The notes: generated from the letters alone by a model not told the origin. 64,000 nt of DNA from Mumia sp050632745 (GCF_050632745.1 NZ_JBODSD010000005.1:390352-454351); one strand, 5' to 3'; numbered from the stretch's first letter, positions 23,820 through 32,894 are shown. Numbers and translations: made by a program.

Positions 23820-25196
23820 CTAGAGGACCTTCCCAGGGTTGAGCAGGCCGTCGGGGTCCAACGCCTCCTTGATCGCCCGCTGGACCCGCAGGCCCGCCGG
23901 GCCGAGCTCGCGCTCGAGCAGCGTCCTCTTGAGCACCCCGATGCCGTGCTCGCCGGTGATGGTCCCGCCCAGGTCGAGCCCGAGCAGCATGACGTCGTCG
24001 AACGCCGCGTGCGCCCGCTCGGCCTCCTCGGGGTTCGCACCGTCGAAGATCACGCAGGGATGGAAGTTGCCGTCACCGGCGTGACCGACGACGCCGATCA
24101 CGACCCCCCGCTTCTCGGCGATGGCGGCGACCCCGTCGACCAGGTCGGCGATCCGCGAGCGGGGCACGCAGACGTCGTCGACCATCGTGGTGCCCATCGC
24201 CTCGAACGCGGTCAGGACCTCGCGTCGCGCGGTCAGCAGCAGCGCAGCCTCCGCGTCGTCCGCGGCGAGCACCACGTCGTACGCTCCCGCGTCGCGCAGG
24301 TGGTGCGCGATCGCCGCGATCTCCTCCTCGCCCGCCACGCCCGGCGCGTCGGACTGGGCGAGGACGAGCGCACCGACGTTGTCGTCGAAGCCGAGCCGGT
24401 ACGCGTCGTTGACCGCGTGCAGGCTGGTCCCGTCCATCAGCTCGAGGAGGTTGGGGACGACGCTCGAGCGGGTGATCGCCGCGATCCCCTCCGCGGCCGC
24501 GTGCACGGTGCCGAACGTCGCTGCCAGCGTCCGGGGCCGGTGTGCCGCCGGCCGCAGCCGCAACGTCGCCTCGGTGATGATGCCGAGCGTCCCCTCCGAC
24601 CCGACGAACAGCCGCACGAGGTCGTAGCCGGCGACGCCCTTGACCGTACGCCGTCCCGTCCGCAGGACCTCGCCGTCGGCGAGGACGACCTCGAGCGCGA
24701 GCACGTAGTCCGTCGTCACGCCGTACTTCACGCAGCAGAGCCCGCCGGAGTTCGTCGCGAGGTTGCCACCGATCGTGCAGAACTCCCACGAGCTCGGGTC
24801 CGGCGGGTAGAACAGCCCGTGCTCGGCGACCGCGCGCGACAGGTCCGCGTTGAAGACCCCGGGCTGGGTGACGACGAGGCGCTCGTCGACGTCGACCTCC
24901 AGCACCTGGTTCATCCGCTCGAGCGCGATCACCAGGCCGTCGTCGATCGCGTTCGCGGCTCCGGACAGGCCGCTGCGGGCGCCCTGGGCGACGACGGGGA
25001 CGCCGTGCTCGGACGCCAGCCGCATCGCGGTCGAGACGTCGGCGGTCGCCCGGGCGAGGACGACCGCGCACGGCGTGCCGGCGTCGCAGAACATCGCCCG
25101 GTCGGTCCGGTAGGAGGCCAGCCGGTCAGGGTCGGTGAGGACGACGTCGGCTCCGAGGGCGTCGAGCAGGGCGGTGACGAACGCGGCGTTGCGCAT
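23820..25196 (-). CDS. FAD-linked oxidase, D-lactate/glycolate dehydrogenase-like
   Basis: A 458-residue flavoprotein of the GlcD/Dld family. The PCMH FAD-binding domain holds VVAQGARSGLSGAANA, DPSSWEFCTIGGNLATNSGGLCCVKYGVTTDYVLALEVVLADG and LFVGSEGTLGIITEATLRL. The C-terminal substrate domain holds GHAGDGNFHP and TGEHGIGVLKR with the catalytic-region histidines. It oxidises a D-2-hydroxy acid; which one is unknown. The ATG at 25196 is set by TAGGGT 7 nt upstream. It is divergent from an Lrp/AsnC regulator with overlapping promoters. Confidence 0.88.
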   Translation of the reverse strand: MRNAAFVTALLDALGADVVLTDPDRLASYRTDRAMFCDAGTPCAVVLARATADVSTAMRLASEHGVPVVAQGARSGLSGAANAIDDGLVIALERMNQVLEVDVDERLVVTQPGVFNADLSRAVAEHGLFYPPDPSSWEFCTIGGNLATNSGGLCCVKYGVTTDYVLALEVVLADGEVLRTGRRTVKGVAGYDLVRLFVGSEGTLGIITEATLRLRPAAHRPRTLAATFGTVHAAAEGIAAITRSSVVPNLLELMDGTSLHAVNDAYRLGFDDNVGALVLAQSDAPGVAGEEEIAAIAHHLRDAGAYDVVLAADDAEAALLLTARREVLTAFEAMGTTMVDDVCVPRSRIADLVDGVAAIAEKRGVVIGVVGHAGDGNFHPCVIFDGANPEEAERAHAAFDDVMLLGLDLGGTITGEHGIGVLKRTLLERELGPAGLRVQRAIKEALDPDGLLNPGKVL

Positions 25197-25203
25197 GTCC
25201 CTC

Positions 25204-25213
25204 ACCCTATGCT
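25204..25213. promoter_or_regulatory. Overlapping divergent -10 elements (FAD oxidase / Lrp)
   Basis: On the minus strand TAGGGT (25204-25209) lies 7 nt before the oxidase ATG. On the plus strand TATGCT (25208-25213) lies 6 nt before the Lrp ATG. The two -10 hexamers share two bases, so RNA polymerase could serve only one gene at a time. Confidence 0.65.
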
Positions 25214-25219
25214 GACCGG

Positions 25220-25693
25220 ATGGCAGCGATCGACGACCTCGATTCCCAGATCGTCCGGCTGTTCCTCGCGGAGCCCAAGATCGGGGTGCTGGAGGCGTCG
25301 CGTCGCCTCGGCGTCGCCCGCGCCACCGTCCAGACCAGGCTCGACCGGCTCGCCGAGCGCGGGGTGATCGCCTCGTGGTCGCCCACGGTCTCCCCCGCCG
25401 CGCTCGGCTACCCGGTCACCGCCTTCCTGACGCTCGAAGTGGTCCAGGGTGACGGCCGCACCCCCGTCGCCGACCACCTCGCGTCCATCCCCGAGGTCCT
25501 CGAGGCCTGCACGATCACCGGCGCCGGTGACCTCTGGTGCCGCGTCGTGGCCCGCTCCAACGCCGACCTCCAGCGCGTCCTGGACGCGGTCGTCACCGCA
25601 CCGGGGATCGTCCGGGTGGCCACCGTGATCGCGCTCCAGACCGAGCTGGCACCGCGGGTCGCGCCGCTGGTCGAGGCGTCGCGCGACGCGTGA
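25220..25693 (+). CDS. Lrp/AsnC-family regulator
   Basis: A 157-residue regulator. The N-terminal HTH is DDLDSQIVRLFLAEPKIGVLEASRRLGVARATVQTRLDRLAERGVI. The C-terminal RAM domain carries the ligand-binding region (PEVLEACTITGAGDLWCRVVARS) and ends TELAPRVAPLVEASRDA. It probably controls the divergent FAD-linked oxidase, only 23 bp away. The effector would be an amino acid or 2-hydroxy acid, which is inference. Confidence 0.88.
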   Translation: MAAIDDLDSQIVRLFLAEPKIGVLEASRRLGVARATVQTRLDRLAERGVIASWSPTVSPAALGYPVTAFLTLEVVQGDGRTPVADHLASIPEVLEACTITGAGDLWCRVVARSNADLQRVLDAVVTAPGIVRVATVIALQTELAPRVAPLVEASRDA

Positions 25694-26641
25694 TCAGCCG
25701 GCCGACGCCTCGGTGAGCATGGCCAGCTCGGCATCGGTCAGCGCGAGCTGCTCGAACGCCAGCAGCGGCGCCAGCTGGTCGACCGTGCGGGCGCTGGCGA
25801 TCGGCGCGAGCACGGTCGGCTGCGCGGCCAGCCACGCGAGCGCGACGGAGGCCTGCTCGGTCCCGTGCGCGGCGGCGATCGTGTCGAGCGCGGCCAGGAC
25901 GCGCAGGGCGCGCGGGTCCTCGAGCAGCTTCGCGGCGCCCGCCGCGCGCTGGCTCGCGACGGCGGGACCGCCGGGGCGGTACTTGCCGGTGAGGAACCCG
26001 GCCGCGAGGCCCCAGTACGGCATGGCCGACAGCCCGTGCTCGGCGGCGAGCGCGGCGCGCTCGCCCTCGTAGGTGTCACGGCTGACGAGGTTGTAGTGCG
26101 GCTGGATCGCCACGTACTTCGCGAGGCCCTCGCGGTCGGACAGCTCGAGGGAGGCGCGCAGCCGCTCGACGGAGATGTTGGAGACGCCGATCTGGCGCAC
26201 CTTGCCCTCCCGCACGAGGGCGTCGAGCGCGCCGATGATCTCCTCGACCTCGACCGACTCGTCGTCGAAGTGCGTGTAGTAGAGGTCGATGCGGTCGGTG
26301 CCCAGGCGCGTGAGCGACGCCTCGGCCGCGGCCTTGATGGTGTCGGCGCTCAGGCCCTTGAAGGCGGGGTGGCTGCCGACCTTGGTGGCCACCACGACGT
26401 CGTCGCGGTTGCCGCGCGCGGCCAGCCACCGTCCGATGACCTCCTCGGACTCGCCCCCGGAGTGCCCGGGCGCCCATGCCGAGTACGCGTCGGCGGTGTC
26501 GACGAAGTTGCCGCCGCCGGCGACGTAGGCGTCGAGGACCGCGAACGACGTCGCTTCGTCGGCGGTCCAGCCGAAGACGTTGCCGCCGAGGTTGAGGGGG
26601 GAGACGAGGAGGTCGGAGGTTCCGACGGGTGCGAGGGTCAT
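25694..26641 (-). CDS. Aldo/keto reductase
   Basis: A 315-residue NADPH-dependent AKR (YajO/Tas-like). The catalytic tetrad is visible: Asp and Tyr in NFVDTADAYSAW, Lys in DVVVATKVG, His in YYTHFDDESV. Cofactor-binding sequence includes QPHYNLVSRDTYEGER. The stop abuts the convergent Lrp stop, forming TGATCA. The substrate is unknown. Confidence 0.9.
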   Translation of the reverse strand: MTLAPVGTSDLLVSPLNLGGNVFGWTADEATSFAVLDAYVAGGGNFVDTADAYSAWAPGHSGGESEEVIGRWLAARGNRDDVVVATKVGSHPAFKGLSADTIKAAAEASLTRLGTDRIDLYYTHFDDESVEVEEIIGALDALVREGKVRQIGVSNISVERLRASLELSDREGLAKYVAIQPHYNLVSRDTYEGERAALAAEHGLSAMPYWGLAAGFLTGKYRPGGPAVASQRAAGAAKLLEDPRALRVLAALDTIAAAHGTEQASVALAWLAAQPTVLAPIASARTVDQLAPLLAFEQLALTDAELAMLTEASAG

Positions 26642-26728
26642 GGCTACCCCGAACCCGACCGGACCGGTGCTGATTCCCGGCGCCCGGAATGTCGTTCAGG
26701 GCGCGTCCGGAGCGGCGTGGCCCGCCTC

Positions 26729-28144
26729 CTACAGCGAGGGTCGCGAGCGCTGCGAGAGCCAGGCGTCGAACAGGCGGTCCAGCTGCCGGCCGCTGACGTC
26801 CTCGGCCAGCCGGACGAACTGCGCGGTGGTGCCGTTGCCGTCACGGCGTTCACGGACCCAGCGCTTCAGCAGCGTGAAGAACGCCGCGTCACCGATCTCG
26901 CGCCGCAGCACGTGGGCCGTCATCGCCCCGCGGACGTAGACCTGCTGCGCGAAGATCCGGTCACGTCCAGGGTCGTCGATCGGCAGCCGCCAGAACCGCC
27001 CGCCGGCGTAGCGGTACCAGTCGTCGAAGACGCTCTGGACCGACCCGAGCCCTTGCGACTCGTCCCACATCCACTCCATGTAGGTGGCGAGACCCTCGTT
27101 GAGCCAGATGTCGCGCCACCTCCGCAGCGACACCGCGTTGCCGAACCACTGGTGCGCGACCTCGTGCGCCACGACCGACGTGTTGCGGTCGCGCTCCAGA
27201 CTGGCGCCGCGCCGGAAGAAGTTGGCGTCGTAGACCGGACGCGCCTGCGTCTCCAGGGCGAACCCGAGGTCTGCGCTCGTCACGACGCCGCCGAGGTCGG
27301 CGTACGGGTACGGGCCGAGGTGCCGGGCGAGGAAGCGCGTGACCTGCGGCGTACGACGCAGCGACCGTGCCGCCCGCTTGCGCAGCCCGGCGCTCAGCGC
27401 GCGGTCGTACGCGTACAGGTAGCGGACACCGTCGGCCCGACCGCGCACCACGGCGAAGTCGCCCCACGCGGCGAACGCGAGATAGGTCGCCATCGGGCGT
27501 CGCATCACCCATCGCCACTGCACGAGGTCGCCGACCCGCGTCCGACCGGCGAGCCGGCCGACGCTGATCGCCTCACGGCCGCGCGGCACCCGCAGCCGGA
27601 TGTCGTACGTCGCCTTGTCGCTCGGGTGGTCGTTGCTGGCGAACCACCACGGAGCCGCCTCCGGCTGCCCCACGACGAGTGCACCGGACCGCGTCGTGAC
27701 GAACGGGCGCAGACCCTGGGTCGACACCTCCGCGGGCCGGCCGGCGTACGCGACGGACACCACGAAGCGGGTGCCCCTCGCGATCGCGTGCCGCGGGGTG
27801 ACGACGAGCTCGCGACCGTGCTGGCGGAACCGGGCGGGTCGGCCGTCCACCCGCACCGACGACACGTCGAGCAGCAGGTCGAGGTCGAAGGTCCGCAGAC
27901 GCTGCGTCGCGACGGCCCGCAGGCGGGTGCGGCCGGTCAGCCGCTCGGTGGCCGGCTGGTACGAGGCCGTGATCCGGTAGTGGCGCACGTCGTAGCCGCC
28001 GTTGCCGTGGCGCGGGAAGTAGGGGTCGCCGGCTCCGGGCGCTCCGGCGCCCGGCGCGACGGCGCTCGTGGCCGCGCTCGCCGAGGCGCCCGGGAGCAGC
28101 CCGGCGAGCAGGGCGATCGAGGCAGCGGCGACGGCGACGCGCAT
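26729..28144 (-). CDS. Secreted M1-family zinc metallopeptidase
   Basis: A 471-residue protein. The N-terminal signal peptide is RVAVAAASIALLAGLLPGASASAA. The catalytic core has HEVAHQWFGNAV (two zinc His and the Glu) and NEGLATYMEWMW (third zinc ligand Glu). The usual GAMEN motif is altered (here ADLGGVVTSADLGFALETQARP), so aminopeptidase specificity is uncertain. It lacks the large C-terminal ERAP-like domain, as short bacterial M1 members do. TAGGGT 6 nt before the ATG suggests a leaderless mRNA. Confidence 0.87.
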   Translation of the reverse strand: MRVAVAAASIALLAGLLPGASASAATSAVAPGAGAPGAGDPYFPRHGNGGYDVRHYRITASYQPATERLTGRTRLRAVATQRLRTFDLDLLLDVSSVRVDGRPARFRQHGRELVVTPRHAIARGTRFVVSVAYAGRPAEVSTQGLRPFVTTRSGALVVGQPEAAPWWFASNDHPSDKATYDIRLRVPRGREAISVGRLAGRTRVGDLVQWRWVMRRPMATYLAFAAWGDFAVVRGRADGVRYLYAYDRALSAGLRKRAARSLRRTPQVTRFLARHLGPYPYADLGGVVTSADLGFALETQARPVYDANFFRRGASLERDRNTSVVAHEVAHQWFGNAVSLRRWRDIWLNEGLATYMEWMWDESQGLGSVQSVFDDWYRYAGGRFWRLPIDDPGRDRIFAQQVYVRGAMTAHVLRREIGDAAFFTLLKRWVRERRDGNGTTAQFVRLAEDVSGRQLDRLFDAWLSQRSRPSL

Positions 28145-28161
28145 GCCGAGACCCTACGACG

Positions 28162-29979
28162 TCAGGAGCTCGGCCGGCTGGCCCACTCACGGATCTTGTC
28201 GATCCGGGCCCGCAGGTCCTCGACCGAGGCGCTCGCGGCGGTCGGTCCGCCGCACTCCTCGCGCAGCCGGTTGTGCACGACCCCGTGCGGCTGCCCCGTC
28301 CGGTGGTGCCACGCGCCGACCAGCCCGTTGAGCTCACGCCGCAGCAGGGCACGCATCTCGTGGGTGCTCGGCTCGTCCGGACGCTGGGCGGCACCGGCCG
28401 CCGCGCCGACCTCCGCCGCGTCGGCATCCTCGTCCCCCGCGTCAGCGGCCGGCCCGCCCGCTCCGCGCTGGGCCCGCCGGGAGCGCGCGTGGCGCAGCAG
28501 CTCGCGCACCTGGTCGGGCTCGAGCAGCCCGGGGATCCCGAGGAAGTCCATCTCCTCCTCCGACCCGACGGCGACCTCGCCCTCGTGGCCGAACTCGCCC
28601 CCGTCGTACAGCACGCGGTCGAAGGACGCCTCGCTCCCGAGCGCCTGGAACTCGAACGGCTCGAGGTCGGCGGTGGACTCCGTCGCCTGCGCCGCCGCGA
28701 TCAGCTCGTCCTCGAGCGCGAGCGGGTCGTCGCTGTCGCCGCCGCTGCGGCCGAGCACGTGGTCGCGCTCCAGCTCCAGCTCCGAGGCCAGCCCGAGCAC
28801 CCGCGGCACGCTGGGGACGAAGACGGTCGCGGTCTCACCGCGCTTGCGGGCCCGCACGAAGCGGCCGACGGCCTGGGCGAAGAACAGCGGCGTCGACGTC
28901 GTCGTCGCGTAGACGCCGACCGCCAGCCGCGGCACGTCGACGCCCTCGCTGACCATGCGGACGGCGACCATCCACCGGTCGTGCGACTCGGCGAACGCGC
29001 TGATCCGCGCGCTCGCCTCCTTCTCGTCCGACAGCACGACGGTCGGCCCGGTCCCGGTGACCTCGCGGAGGATCTTGGCGTACGCACGCGCCGCGTTCTG
29101 GTCGCTCGCGATCACGAGACCGCCCGCGTCGGGGACGTGGCGGCGCACCTCGGAGAGGCGCTTGTCGGCGGCGGCGAGGACCGACGGGATCCAGGAGCCC
29201 GACGGGTCCAGCGCCGTACGGAGCGCCTGCGCGGTGAGGTCCTTCGTCATCGGCTCGCCCATCCGGGCCGCGACCTCGTCACCGGCGCGGGTGCGCCAGC
29301 GCAGGTCGCCGGAGTAGGCCATGAAGAGGACAGGACGGACGACGCTGTCGGCGAGCGCCTCGGCGTAGCCGTACGAGTAGTCCGCGACGCTGCGCCCGAT
29401 GCCGTCGTCGCCCGGCGCGTAGGTGACGAACGGGATGGGGTTGGTGTCGGACCGGAACGGGGTGCCGGTGAGGGCGAGCCGCCGCGTGGCCGGCTCGAAC
29501 GCCTCGCGGACCGCGTCGCCCCACGAGAGCGCGTCGCCGGCGTGGTGCACCTCGTCGAGGATCACCAGCGTGCGGAAGCGCTCGGTGCGCAGACGGTACG
29601 CGGTGGGGTTGGTCGCGACACCGGCGTAGGTGAGCGCGAAGCCGCGGAAGTCCGACGCCATCGCGCCGCTGCGGCCGCTGAACGACGGGTCGAGCGGGAT
29701 GCCGGCACGGGCGCCGGCCTCGGCCCACTGGGTCTTGAGGTGGTCGGTCGGCGCCACCACCACGACCCGCTCGACGACGCGGCGCTCGAGCAGCTGCGCC
29801 GCGACGGTGAGCGCGAACGTCGTCTTGCCGGCCCCGGGCGTCGCGACCGCGAGGAAGTCACGCGGGTTGCGCTCGGCGTACAGGGAGAGTGCGTCGGCCT
29901 GCCACGCACGCAGCTTGGGGGCGGTGCCCCATGCTGCGCGATCGGGATAGGCCGGTGGGAGATGCGCGGCCCCGGTCAT
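28162..29979 (-). CDS. DEAD/DEAH-box (SF2) helicase
   Basis: A 605-residue SF2 helicase. The motifs are ATPGAGKTTFA (Walker A), DEVHH (motif II), LTGTPFRSD (motif III), GVDVPRLAVGVYATTTSTPLFFAQAVGRFVRARKRGE (motifs V and VI). The acidic, low-complexity C-terminal 150 residues end in VEDLRARIDKIREWAS. This actinobacterial type resembles Rad25/UvrB-like restriction-subunit helicases; its role is not established. The ATG overlaps the stop of the M43 protease gene by one base (TGATG), and DUF3039 lies beyond it in the same operon. Confidence 0.87.
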   Translation of the reverse strand: MTGAAHLPPAYPDRAAWGTAPKLRAWQADALSLYAERNPRDFLAVATPGAGKTTFALTVAAQLLERRVVERVVVVAPTDHLKTQWAEAGARAGIPLDPSFSGRSGAMASDFRGFALTYAGVATNPTAYRLRTERFRTLVILDEVHHAGDALSWGDAVREAFEPATRRLALTGTPFRSDTNPIPFVTYAPGDDGIGRSVADYSYGYAEALADSVVRPVLFMAYSGDLRWRTRAGDEVAARMGEPMTKDLTAQALRTALDPSGSWIPSVLAAADKRLSEVRRHVPDAGGLVIASDQNAARAYAKILREVTGTGPTVVLSDEKEASARISAFAESHDRWMVAVRMVSEGVDVPRLAVGVYATTTSTPLFFAQAVGRFVRARKRGETATVFVPSVPRVLGLASELELERDHVLGRSGGDSDDPLALEDELIAAAQATESTADLEPFEFQALGSEASFDRVLYDGGEFGHEGEVAVGSEEEMDFLGIPGLLEPDQVRELLRHARSRRAQRGAGGPAADAGDEDADAAEVGAAAGAAQRPDEPSTHEMRALLRRELNGLVGAWHHRTGQPHGVVHNRLREECGGPTAASASVEDLRARIDKIREWASRPSS

Positions 29980-30998
29980 CAGCGGCGGTACACCCGCCAG
30001 AGCTTGCGCATGCGTTCGATCTGACCGGGCGTGAAGTGGTGCATGCACCGGTCGTAGGAGTAGTCCATGAAGTTGTGGATCGGGTCCTCCCCCGGAGCAG
30101 GACAGGTGTCGCGCCCGCGCGGGCACTCGAAGCTCGGGATCCGCTCGCGCGGCGTGTCGGCCACGCGGTCGTTCTTCTTGCTGCAGCCGCCCTGGAACGT
30201 GTGGTAGAGCCCGAGCCAGTGGCCGGTCTCGTGCACGGCGGTGTCGCCCTTGTTGTAGCCCCGGAAGCGGCCGCCCGGCATGGAGTCCTTGTGGATCACG
30301 ACGCCGTCGGTCTTGAGCTTGCTCTTGGGCCGCTGCGGGAACGTCGCGTAGCCGAGCACCTGCAGGTCGCCCCGCTCGGTGGGTGCCGCGATGTAGAGGT
30401 TGAGGCTGCGCTTCTTGCCGCGGTGCAGCGCCTTGCGCATCGCGCGGGACTCGCTCGAGCCGAGCGACGCGTAGTACCACGCCTTGTTGACCGTGTAGTC
30501 GATGTCCTTGAGCTTGAAGCGGATGCGCGTGCTCCGCGCCTGGCTCCACTGCTTGCCGGCGTAGGCGCGGTTCATCACCTTGACCTGGCGGCGCACCTTG
30601 GCACGGCTGACGGCCTTGCTGCCGCTCGACGGCTTGAGGACGTGCGCGTAGACGCCGACGGTGATGACCCGGGGGCCGTCCCCGCGGGCACCGGGCGTGG
30701 CGCGAGCCGCGTCGAGCCGCGCGAGGCGGGTCTTGAGGTCGCGCTCGTACGCCACCACCGTCGCCTCGGACGGCTCGGGCGCGCGGACGACGCCGTCGAG
30801 CCCCTTGAGCGTCCGGGCCGCCAGCGTCTCGGTCGGCGCGCAGTCGAGCGCGGGAGCAGCCGCGACCCGCGCGGTCGAGACGTCGGCGACCGCCGGCTGC
30901 GTCTGCGTCGCAGCGGTCAGGCCCGCGACGAGGGCGGCGCCGACCAGCACCGCCCCCCGGCCCCGCACGCGCGGCAGACGTCGCTGCGGGTCAGTCAT
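29979..30998 (-). CDS. Secreted M43-family (pappalysin-like) zinc metalloprotease
   Basis: A 339-residue protein with a signal peptide (GRGAVLVGAALVAGLTAATQTQPAVA). The metzincin zinc site is HETGHWLGLYHTF, followed by the Met-turn region NFMDYSYDRCMHHFT. Cysteines (GGCSKKND, FECPRGRDTCPAPGED) fit the disulfides seen in ulilysin-like enzymes. The start could be ATG 30998 or GTG 31004; either overlaps the DUF3039 stop. Finding a secreted protease between a helicase and DUF3039 is unexpected. Confidence 0.85.
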   Translation of the reverse strand: MTDPQRRLPRVRGRGAVLVGAALVAGLTAATQTQPAVADVSTARVAAAPALDCAPTETLAARTLKGLDGVVRAPEPSEATVVAYERDLKTRLARLDAARATPGARGDGPRVITVGVYAHVLKPSSGSKAVSRAKVRRQVKVMNRAYAGKQWSQARSTRIRFKLKDIDYTVNKAWYYASLGSSESRAMRKALHRGKKRSLNLYIAAPTERGDLQVLGYATFPQRPKSKLKTDGVVIHKDSMPGGRFRGYNKGDTAVHETGHWLGLYHTFQGGCSKKNDRVADTPRERIPSFECPRGRDTCPAPGEDPIHNFMDYSYDRCMHHFTPGQIERMRKLWRVYRR

Positions 30999-31254
30999 CG
31001 TCACCGGAGTCGCCCGACTTCAGGGACTCCCAGATCTCCTTGCACTCCGGGCAGACCGGGAACCGCTGCGGGTCCCTGCTGGGCACCCACACCTTCCCGC
31101 AGAGCGCGACCACAGGGGTGCCCTCGATCATGGCCTCGGTGAGCTTGTCCTTCGGCACGTAGTGCGAGAAGCGCTCGTGGTCGCCGTCGTCGAGGCGCGG
31201 TTGCGTACGGACGTCCGAGGACGTCTGGGCTCCGGGACTGAAGGTGGTCGACAC
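30991..31254 (-). CDS. DUF3039 family zinc-ribbon-like protein
   Basis: An 87-residue protein. The region AMIEGTPVVALCGKVWVPSRDPQRFPVCPECKEIWESL supplies Cys and CPEC, a likely zinc site. DUF3039 is actinobacterial and of unknown function. AGTCTA on the complement (TAGACT, 31261-31266) lies 6 nt before the GTG start, so this gene appears to lead the DUF3039-M43-helicase operon from a leaderless promoter. Confidence 0.85.
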   Translation of the reverse strand: MSTTFSPGAQTSSDVRTQPRLDDGDHERFSHYVPKDKLTEAMIEGTPVVALCGKVWVPSRDPQRFPVCPECKEIWESLKSGDSGDDD

Positions 31255-31294
31255 CCCGGCAGTCTATGCCAGAAGCGCTCGTCCCCCCAGCCGG

Positions 31295-31897
31295 TCAGTT
31301 CAGCTGGGGATCGTCGGGATAGGTGGACAGCATCGCCAGATCGCCGCCCTGACGGCGAAGGACCTGCCGCCACAGGGCCTCTGGATTCGGGGAGAGGAGG
31401 TCCTCGTCGAAGGAGTCGACGACCACCCACGAGCCCTCGGCGATCTCGCTCTCGAGCTGCCCCGGGCTCCACCCGGCATACCCGGCGAACACCCGCACAC
31501 CGCGCAGCCCCGCCTCCACGGCGCGCGACGGCAGGTCGAGATCGACCAGGCCCACCCGGTCGTACATCTCGCGCCAGCCGGCCGGCGGGTCGTCGCCGTC
31601 GCGGAGCACGCCGACCGCGAGCGCGGAGTCGGTCGAGACGGGTCCGCCGGAGAAGACGGCCGTCGGGCTCGAGACCAGCGTCGACCACTCCGGCAGCACC
31701 TCGGCGACCGTCGCGTCGAGCGGCTGGTTGAGGATCACCCCGAGCGCTCCCCCGGCGTCGTGGTCCAGCACGACGACGACGGAGCGGTAGAACGGACCGC
31801 CGCCGAGCAGCGGTGTGGCGACCAGGAGGCGGCCCCGGTACGACCTGTGCCTCGGCGAGATCTCGTCGGACGACTCGGCGGGTTCTTGCTCGGTCAT
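31295..31897 (-). CDS. YqgE/AlgH family protein
   Basis: A 200-residue protein. Signature segments are GRLLVATPLLGGGPFYRSVVVVLDHDAGGALGVILNQPL, VFSGGPVSTDSALAV and VFAGYAGWSPGQLESEIAEGSWVVVDS. Family structures are known but the function is not established. It has a strong GAGGAGGGG Shine-Dalgarno. Confidence 0.92.
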   Translation of the reverse strand: MTEQEPAESSDEISPRHRSYRGRLLVATPLLGGGPFYRSVVVVLDHDAGGALGVILNQPLDATVAEVLPEWSTLVSSPTAVFSGGPVSTDSALAVGVLRDGDDPPAGWREMYDRVGLVDLDLPSRAVEAGLRGVRVFAGYAGWSPGQLESEIAEGSWVVVDSFDEDLLSPNPEALWRQVLRRQGGDLAMLSTYPDDPQLN

Positions 31898-32010
31898 CGC
31901 CCCTCCTCGCGTCGTGCCCGACCCCCGTCTCAGCGTACGCCGTGGCAGCCGGATCCGTGGCTGCCCAGGCCGTAGGATGACCGAACCTGCACAGCGACAC
32001 AGAGGACGAG

Positions 32011-32772
32011 ATGGCCGACACCGAACACGAGGAGGAGCTCACCGTCGACGAGCTCGCGTCACGGGTCGGGATGACCGTGCGCAACGTCCGGGCGTACGCC
32101 AGCCGGGGACTGCTCGCGCCGCCGCGCCTCGAGGGTCGCACCGGCTACTACACGCAGTCCCACGTCAACCAGCTCCAGCTCGTGCGCAGCCTCCTCGACC
32201 GCGGCTACACGCTGCAGGCGGTCGAGAAGGCGCTGCAGGACAAGACGTCCACGACGGCCGACTACGCGCTCGACCTCATCACGGTGCTCGACTCGCCCCT
32301 CGCGCGCGAGCCCGAGAGCGAGCTCATGTCGCGCGACCGGCTGACGGCGATGGCCGGCATCGCCCGCGACGCAGATCTGGCCCAGAAGCTCGTCGACCGC
32401 GGCCTCGCCCGCATCGTCGACGAGGACACCCTCGAGGTCAGCCGCCCCGACGTCGTCCGCGCCGGCGTCGCCGCCATCTCGCTCGGCCTGGAGCCGGAGA
32501 CCGTCCTCGAGCTCCTCCCCTCGCTGTCCACGCCGCTGCGGGCCGTCGCCGACGACCTGGTCGGCCGCGTGCGTCACGACATCTGGCAGCCGTTCGTCCA
32601 CAAGGGCATGCCCGACGACCAGTGGCAGGAGGTCGTCACCTCGATCGCCAACCTGCTGCCCGTCGCGGCGCAGGCCGTGGTCGCGGTGTTCCGCGACGAG
32701 CTCGCGCACGCGATCGACGACGCCCTCGGCGAGGAGCTCGCCGCGCTCGGCGACGAGAAGCAGACGCCCTAG
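32011..32772 (+). CDS. MerR-family transcriptional regulator
   Basis: A 253-residue regulator. The N-terminal MerR HTH is LTVDELASRVGMTVRNVRAYASRGLLAPPRLEGRTGYYTQSHVNQLQLVRSLLDRGYTLQAVEKAL. The long helical C-terminal domain (about 150 residues) has no recognisable ligand motif or cysteines. GAGGACGAG provides the ribosome site, and a TAGGAT -10 lies at 31974-31979, so unlike many genes here it has a leader. Its target is unknown. Confidence 0.85.
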   Translation: MADTEHEEELTVDELASRVGMTVRNVRAYASRGLLAPPRLEGRTGYYTQSHVNQLQLVRSLLDRGYTLQAVEKALQDKTSTTADYALDLITVLDSPLAREPESELMSRDRLTAMAGIARDADLAQKLVDRGLARIVDEDTLEVSRPDVVRAGVAAISLGLEPETVLELLPSLSTPLRAVADDLVGRVRHDIWQPFVHKGMPDDQWQEVVTSIANLLPVAAQAVVAVFRDELAHAIDDALGEELAALGDEKQTP

Positions 32773-32775
32773 ACA

Positions 32776-32829
32776 GAGATCGGCCCCACCCGACGCTGGA
32801 GGGAGGGACCGTCAGGTGGGGCCGAAGCT
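32776..32829. terminator. Bidirectional hairpin terminator
   Basis: CGGCCCCACC (32781-32790) pairs perfectly with GGTGGGGCCG (32815-32824), flanked by AGAG/CTCT arms. It lies between the convergent ends of the MerR and DUF3048 genes. There is no T-tract, as is common in GC-rich actinobacteria. Confidence 0.7.
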
Positions 32830-32894
32830 CTGCTGTCGATGCTAGGCGAGCCGCTCTCCGCACCGGAGGGCAGCGACGTGTGACCTTCCTCGCG

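Noticed and set aside
25865..28912. A 1015-codon plus-strand open frame
   Set aside because: It is antisense to the aldo/keto reductase, M1 protease and helicase genes, has low-complexity Arg/Ala/Gly composition, and no recognisable motif; it is a GC-driven shadow.
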